Below are positions 58,092 to 64,000 of a DNA stretch of 64,000 bases, one piece after another; position 1 is the stretch's first letter; every line of letters begins with the position of its first letter. The notes beneath the pieces were generated by a model. That model worked only from the letters and a program-made list of their open reading frames with translations, searched no databases and had not been told where the DNA came from. A program made the position numbers and the translations under genes. The DNA lies in NCBI GenBank assembly GCA_932294295.1, contig OW028576.1, positions 22,575,227 through 22,639,226 on the forward strand, written 5' to 3'. This DNA comes from Alitta virens (Eukaryota > Annelida > Polychaeta > Phyllodocida > Nereididae).

Positions 58092-60303
58092 AGCCCCGTT
58101 CCCACATAGCCGAGTTACTCGTAGTCAACTCGTAGTAATAACAAAAATTACGTAACACCCAAAATTCGAGGAGTTGGCGACGAATTTTTGCGGAAAAAAT
58201 GACCAGGAGTGACTCGCCGAGTTACTCGCCGAATTACTCGCCGAGTTACTCGGCGGGTTCAGCGAGCGACTCGCCGAGTACCAGGAGTGACTCGCCGAGT
58301 ACCAGGAGTAACTCGCCGAGTACCAGGAGTAACTCGCCGAGTACCAGGAGTAACTCGCGACGAGTCACCCATCGAATGATAGGCCGACGCCAGCCTACCT
58401 GCATTCTCAGATGAATATCTCGCTTAATATTTGGTCTATTTTCGATCCGAAAAAACCTATGGAGTCACTATGAATTATACTACAAAACAATCTTTATTTG
58501 ACGAAAATCGGACTAATATTAAGGGAGCAGTAGCTTTTTAAAGAAGCGCTCAGCTTTCTGCATTAATACAGTCTGGGCGCGGACGCTTCAGGGAGCACCA
58601 GTATAAGTAAATTAAATATAGCAAATAAAATCACAGATCAAATCACAAATACTAATTACAATATCAATATTAGATTTAAATTTTACAAAATATACACAAA
58701 TTTATACTGATCATAATATCACAATAAGATTCAAATTAACACAAAAAGATAAGAAAGTTATACAAATATAATCATTGCCTGGTAATTACAATTAAATATA
58801 TTGCTTTTAATTAATGAAAGCAATTACATATTTTTGTAATTGTGAATGACAATCAAGACAATGTCATATTACTGTGTCATCTTTGAACAAACCATGAAAT
58901 GACAGGTCAAAGAACCCCAATTTAGGCAATGAGGCAATTGACACATGTATTGAATTTGCTGTATGCTCTACACCAATTCTTTGTATCATTCAAAATGCTA
59001 ATAGCAATTACTGTGTCATCTTTGAACAAACCATGAAATGACAGGTCAAAGAACCCCAATTTAGGCAATTAGGCAATTGACACATGTATTGAATTTGCTG
59101 TATGCTCTACACCCATTCTTTGTATCATTCAAAATGCTAATAGCAATTGACATAACAGTCATGGCAGTTGGCAGAATGAGTAGAAATGAATTGCAATAAA
59201 GCTCATCCAAACAATGTATATAAAATGGTCAAAAATATTGACCACACCATTCATGTCAGGGCCATACACAGAGCACCTTGCCACCGCCAGACTACCTGCC
59301 TTCTCAGACAAATATCTCGCTTAATATTTGGTCTATTTTCAATCTGAAAATCTGTGTGGAATAAGTATGAACTCGACTATAATTCAATATTTATTTGACG
59401 AAAATCGGACTAATATTAGGGGAGCAGCAGCCTTTTAAAGTAGCGCTCAGCCTTACCTGCATTGATACAGTCCGGGCGCGGACGTCTGCGAGAGCACCAC
59501 TGTTTGCCTCCGCCAACTTAGCTGCCTTTTCAGACGAATATCTCGCTTAATATTTGGTCTATTTTCAATCCGAAAACGCGTATGGAATCAGTATGATTTA
59601 TACTACAATTCAGTCCTGATTTGACGAAAATCGGATTAATATAAATGGAGCAGCAGCCACCGCAAGACAACTGCCTTCTCAGACAAATATCTCGCTTAAT
59701 ATTCGGGTTTTTTTTAATCCGAAAATACGTATGGAATCACTATGAATTATACTACAAAACAATCTTTATTTGACGAAAATCGGACTGATATTAGAGGAGC
59801 AGCGGCCTTTTATATTATATACGACCCCCTACGCTGATGATGGATGTACTAAAGGTAGAACTCGACGAGTTACTCGGTGAGTTACTCCTACAACTCGCCG
59901 AGTTACTCCTCGCACTCCTGAACATCCCCCCCGAGTGTAATACGAGCGAAAATAGCGCCGAGTAACTCGCCGAGTTCGAGGAGTAACTCGGCGAGTTCGA
60001 GGAGTAACTCGGCGAGTTCGAGGAGTAACTCGGCGAGTTCGAGGAGTAACTCGGCGAGTCATGGCCGAGTTTTTGGACTCCTGGATAATTCGCCGAGTGT
60101 GCCGTGCAGCACGGCATACTCGGGAGACTCGGCCTTCTCGGCTCCAAATCTCACGAGTTCGCTACGAGACTCAGGAGTTACTCGCCGAGCATCTCTCGAG
60201 TGCGAGGAGTAATCGCCGAGTTTAGTAAGAGTTGGGCCCGAGAGGCATGTTACGTAATACTACGAGTTGACTACGAGTAACTCGGCTATGTGGGAACGGG
60301 GCT
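58092..60303. mobile_element. Non-autonomous relative of the family B Harbinger element
   Basis: The first ~120 and last ~130 bp are nearly identical to those of 22108-27065 (AGCCCCGTTCCCACATAGCC ends and GAGTAACTCGCCGAGTA arrays at 58205-58350 and 59880-60060). Flanks are TTA and TAA. The interior has no transposase. It carries four copies of a block with gaatatctcgcttaatattt and gacgaaaatcggac (from about 58409, 59299, 59530 and 59679), shared with family C elements, and a 139-bp tandem duplication (58869-59007, 59008-59146). Open frames in the arrays are artefacts. Confidence 0.85.
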
Positions 60304-61181
60304 TAAGTGAGGCTGCCTTAATGGTGAAATATCTATGGCTTGCAATAACAAAACCATACAAGCAATTTGTGACTCTAGAATTAATTTACAGAACAGTGCA
60401 ATGCTAAGATGCATTTGAATGTCCTGCATGAGTTGACATGAAATAACCTAAGTTAAATGAAATGATGTGAGCTACACAATTCAGAGACTTGGTTGCTGAA
60501 GCATCGTGGTCATATCATTATGAAAACAAATAATCTGGTCGTTATGCTTCATTGCATGCAAGGGAAAAGATGGCGCCATTGAATTTTCCACATTATAACC
60601 AAAAATGTCTACATCATTGCAAAGCCATTGTGGCCAAAGTTCTCCCAATGTGGCGTAGCTTTGGCCGCCTGTTTGTTTGTTAATTAAATGTCAATATTGG
60701 CATGAAATAAATTTAGTTTTCCTGCGTATGTTTTGGTAGAGCCAAAGTGATTCGGAAAGTCTAAAAATAAAATTTTACGACTACAGTTGAATGAGAAGGA
60801 GTGCATATTTCATTGCACAAAGTCATGTAGAAAATATGCCATCCGAGTAACCGATTGTACTGCATGTCTTAAAATGCACCAAATTCGTGTGATAACATTC
60901 TGTGCATCAACATTATTCATACATAATTCATGAAAACTTTTTAAAATAGTTTTTTCACCAAATTTGCAGATTTCAGCCATAACAATCACGATTTTAAGGC
61001 ATGAGGCTCCGTGATGTCACTCATGATATAGCGTCATTAGTTACCATGGCAACCACGAATACTCTGGTCACTCAACCTTGAAAGTGTTCTTATAAGGCCT
61101 GCACAGCCCACGCCAGCTCAGGATGCATTTTCTGCTTTTGAACTGAAGATTACATTGAGGCTTTCTGCAATACACTGAAAT
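60304..61181. other. Upstream region of the third gene
   Basis: Mostly unremarkable AT-rich DNA. CTTATAAGGC near 61091 is a possible TATA box about 90 bp before the predicted ATG. Confidence 0.4.
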
Positions 61182-63307
61182 ATGGAGAATTCCTTTAGAT
61201 TGGTAGGTCGAATTTTTGTTAAATGGTATTTCATTTATTTAATGTACAAAAAATATAGAAAAGTTTCAAAATACGTTTTAAGTTAAAAGCAGAGTAATTT
61301 AATCATAAGGGAAATTGACCATTCTGTAAATGCTAAACTATTCTTGCTCATTGGCATGGAATGGACCAGGTTGCAATTGTGGAACCTGTTTTTATTGCAT
61401 TTAATGAATTATTTGTCTATTTGCTTTAATTATATATTAATCTAATCCGTTTTTTATAGCTTTCACTCCTCATCTGTATATATTTCATTCTCATATCGTT
61501 TTATTCTAGTCGAGCAAAAGCTTCTGCTTATGTTATTTGTTCTTACATACGACTTTAAATATAATATATCCTGTCTTTTTTTTTTATAATCGAAAAACAC
61601 AATTTAACCAGCGAGTTGGCATACTTTTATTACATATAATTTACATGAATTGCAGTTCAGCTACAGTTGTTTTCAATTTACTTTAAGGTCGAAAAATAGT
61701 CAAATCATATATTACTAAGATAAAAAATTAGGACAATCCTTTGCAGTATGTTTAATTGAAATTTTGCCAGACACTTGTTTTTTAGCGATATTTTAACATT
61801 GTGCAATTTTTGTCAAATCTTGTCTTATTTGTTTATATTATACTTCTTTTTAATTTATTATTTTCTATCCGCTTCCTGGATATTTGTGCATGTTCAACTT
61901 ACTACAAACAAATGTTCAATTAGTTCAGCAGGAATATATAAGATTGGAGTGTATACCATTCGTCTGCAAACATTTACATAGACAGCGCTATGGGTTTGTC
62001 ATTGTCATAAGCCCAATAATTGGATCAGTATATATTGAGGTAGTTTTGTCAAAAAATCTAGATTTTACTGCATATTATATTAGTTATCCCACGGTAGAAT
62101 TATATATACATTAATAATTACATTGCAATATTAATGTTGTTTTTTTGCGATTTAACTATTGTCACGATTAATAATTGCATTCACTATTGCAATTTGACAA
62201 AAACCATAAAAGATATTTCAAACATTAATCACAGCAGGGTCCTTTATCTATGTGCTTATAAATGCACTTGGCAACAATATATCCATATTGAAACTAATTG
62301 TATTTGAAAAAAAAGCTATTTACAACCTGCAAAGAAAGAAGCAATATTTCTTTTCATATAGATAGATATGGATAATGCAGCCCCTCAAAGGTCAGTTTTT
62401 GCTGCTGTCGAGGGTTGATTGATGAGGTGAGAGAGAGAAGAGTCCACCCACGTTACACATTTACCCCATGAGTGGGATTTTTTACTTGCCTCAGTATAGA
62501 CACTAAGTACAAGGGACGGCCAATTTAACGTCTCATCCAAACGACATCCGGCTGGGATGTTGCTCATGAAGGGTGCCCGGGTCTGGGATTGAACCCAGGT
62601 CCTTCAAAGGAGCAGGCGAGCGTCTTACGTCTAGACCACCCAGCTGTAATAATACATATATAGCAGCCTCCTTTTGATATATATATATATATATATAAAC
62701 AATGTTTACAGTAAAACTGAAAAATAATTATCAGAAGACCTATTGTGCGTCTCTTAAGATTGCCTTGTCATTTTAATTACATTTCATTTTACCATACAAT
62801 TCAACCATTAACCGGAACTGAAGTGCAACCTTATGAAACGGCGCGTCATTTAGGAGCTACTTGTTGTAAAGGCCTCCCTGTTGATATACTAATCTAGCTA
62901 TCCAAGTCTATTCCCTGAACCCCAGAACTATAAAAACTTCTTGTTAACTTTGTTTCATTAATGTTATATCCACGTTCCCTGAACATTTGGGCACATAATT
63001 ATGGCCATCAAAAAACATTCAGTTTTACAAGTGATTACTTAATCAAACACATGGTTTCGGTAGCTTTTGACTGTATTTTTGTAAAATATGATATGCAAGA
63101 CCTTCTAGGCAACAGGGTGTTCTTGGGACTGATATTCGTATTTAAAATTCCAGGAACTTTAAGAACTTATAATACATAGCCATCATTTGTCAATCAACTT
63201 TATTTTCTAATCAATTTCAGACCGTCGTGACACTGATGCTATTCTTGTTCAATTTGCAAGGGACAAATTCACAAATGGACGAGGTCACGAAAGTTTTGAT
63301 GAAACAG
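61182..63307 (+). CDS. Predicted 5' exons of a secreted protein (signal peptide)
   Basis: Exon 61182-61202 encodes MENSFRL and ends at GTAGGT. Exon 63221-63307 follows a T-rich tract and CAG, encodes TVVTLMLFLFNLQGTNSQ then MDEVTKVLMKQ, and ends at GTAAGC. Both junctions are phase 0. Together they give a classical signal peptide (short N-region, hydrophobic TVVTLMLFLFNL core, polar QGTNSQ before a likely cleavage site). The remaining exons lie beyond the window, so the family cannot be named. Exon 2 could instead be read in another frame (RRDTDAILVQFARDKF), so this is a hypothesis supported by splice sites and signal-peptide shape. Confidence 0.45.
61203..63220 (+). other. Putative first intron of the third gene
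   Basis: About 2 kb, AT-rich. Contains the S3 SINE at 62385-62645 and an (AT)n run near 62680-62697. No further exon recognised. Confidence 0.4.
62385..62645 (-). repeat. tRNA-SINE family S3
   Basis: On the minus strand the head reads CAGCTGGGTGGTCTAGACG (A-box region) and CTGGGTTCAATCCCAG (B box), followed by the body that also occurs at 1-200 and 29950-30060. Confidence 0.8.
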
Positions 63308-63996
63308 GTAAGCGGAGAACTTTCTTGGATTGGAAATATTTGATTTTTTATATGTAGTCCTGGATGTTGTGTCATATGCACCAGTATGACATCATCTCGA
63401 CGTTGGTCACTTTGGATGAGATCAGATCGGGTCAGCCTGGCACACTATCCAAGAATAACTTCTTTCCTACTTAAAATCACAGGCATTTGTCAACATGTAC
63501 ACTTTAACTAATCCCAAGGCTCCTGATTGCCTTAACTGGCTTCTCATCTCAAGAGGCAGCAGGCACCTATTCGCATTAAATACATACAAATTTAATTTCC
63601 TTATAGCCTATGGCATTGAATATATACATTGTGCATTGAGTAGCTCAATTCTTATGAAGTAGTAGTAAATGTAAACAGATTGCTCAGTTAGGTCGCTTAA
63701 TTGACTTGCAGCTGACAGCACATAGTGGTTGGGAGGTATTGGCCAATTAGGGAGCTTCTCTTAAAAAAGCTACAGAGCCTTCGTGTATGTAGATGGTGAA
63801 ATATGCAAATAGCTGCCACTAGGTATGAGAATTGAAAATTACTCCCAATTGCAGCCATATCACGTGAAATATCGGGTAATACAGGCCGGATTATCTGAAT
63901 TTCATAACACACAGAATTACGTTCAGACGTTGCAATGCCCAAAGAAGATTGATAAAACGCCTTTGTTAAAATTGTCAATTTGTTTTGTAAAGTCAT
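63308..63996. other. Downstream intron of the third gene, nothing recognised
   Basis: No exon with family motifs or convincing splice pairs before the window ends. Confidence 0.4.
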
Positions 63997-64000
63997 TTTC

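Overview
The window is AT-rich animal nuclear DNA. Coding sequence is split into short exons with GT-AG (once GC-AG) introns, and tRNA-derived SINEs, LINE remnants, MITEs and TIR DNA transposons fill most of the rest. I see no bacterial operons, RBSs or CRISPR. Gene content fits a marine invertebrate (deuterostome or lophotrochozoan), but the species cannot be fixed from the sequence alone.

Host genes. (1) 484-16197 (+): 18 exons of a GH35 beta-galactosidase-like (GLB1L2/GLB1L3-type) gene whose 5' end lies outside the window. The fold motifs are kept, but the catalytic nucleophile Glu is replaced by Ser, so it reads as a pseudoenzyme. (2) 27311-37547 (+): a complete six-exon secreted S1 serine protease with an intact His/Asp/Ser triad, a chymotrypsin/elastase-like pocket and an unusual activation site after Asp. 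Its last exon occurs again at 42039-42197 because 4,650 bp (34363-39012) are tandemly repeated at 39013-43662 without a difference I can see. (3) 61182-63307 (+): two probable 5' exons (signal peptide) of a secreted protein that runs out of the window.

Mobile DNA. The centrepiece is a 4,958-bp PIF/Harbinger element (22108-27065, TAA target duplication) with two convergent intronless genes: a DDE transposase (one frameshift) and a MADF/Myb-like partner with a histone-H1-like (S/P/K/A) tail. About 20-25 nt after each stop codon lies the same 16-nt stem-loop GGCCTTTTTCAAGGCC followed by ACCA, then 13 nt later AAAAGAGCA. This is the layout of a replication-dependent histone mRNA 3' end (SLBP stem-loop plus U7 histone downstream element). 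The transposase promoter also has an ATGCAAAT octamer just upstream of TATA, as in H2B genes. The two genes together therefore look like a histone-mimicking transposon. The stem-loop is also present in a decayed relative inside the last protease intron. Between the two genes lies a 26-bp-period array that runs forward and then inverted.

Other elements: related non-autonomous Harbinger elements/MITEs (15181-15763, 19026-19748, 21083-21759, 34495-36758 and its copy, 44087-~44830, 58092-60303); an 8-bp-TSD hAT-like element with ~360-bp TIRs (48191-50817) inserted in a LINE remnant and itself carrying a SINE; a hAT C-terminal fragment near 17.7 kb; MITE-like elements at 31748-32629 and 56972-57506; and three recognisable SINE families.

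Layout: 1-16.3 kb GLB1-like gene; 16.3-22 kb repeat-rich intergenic DNA; 22.1-27.1 kb Harbinger element ending 245 bp before the protease ATG; 27.3-43.7 kb protease gene and tandem duplication; 44-60.3 kb transposon-dominated intergenic DNA; 61-64 kb start of a third gene.
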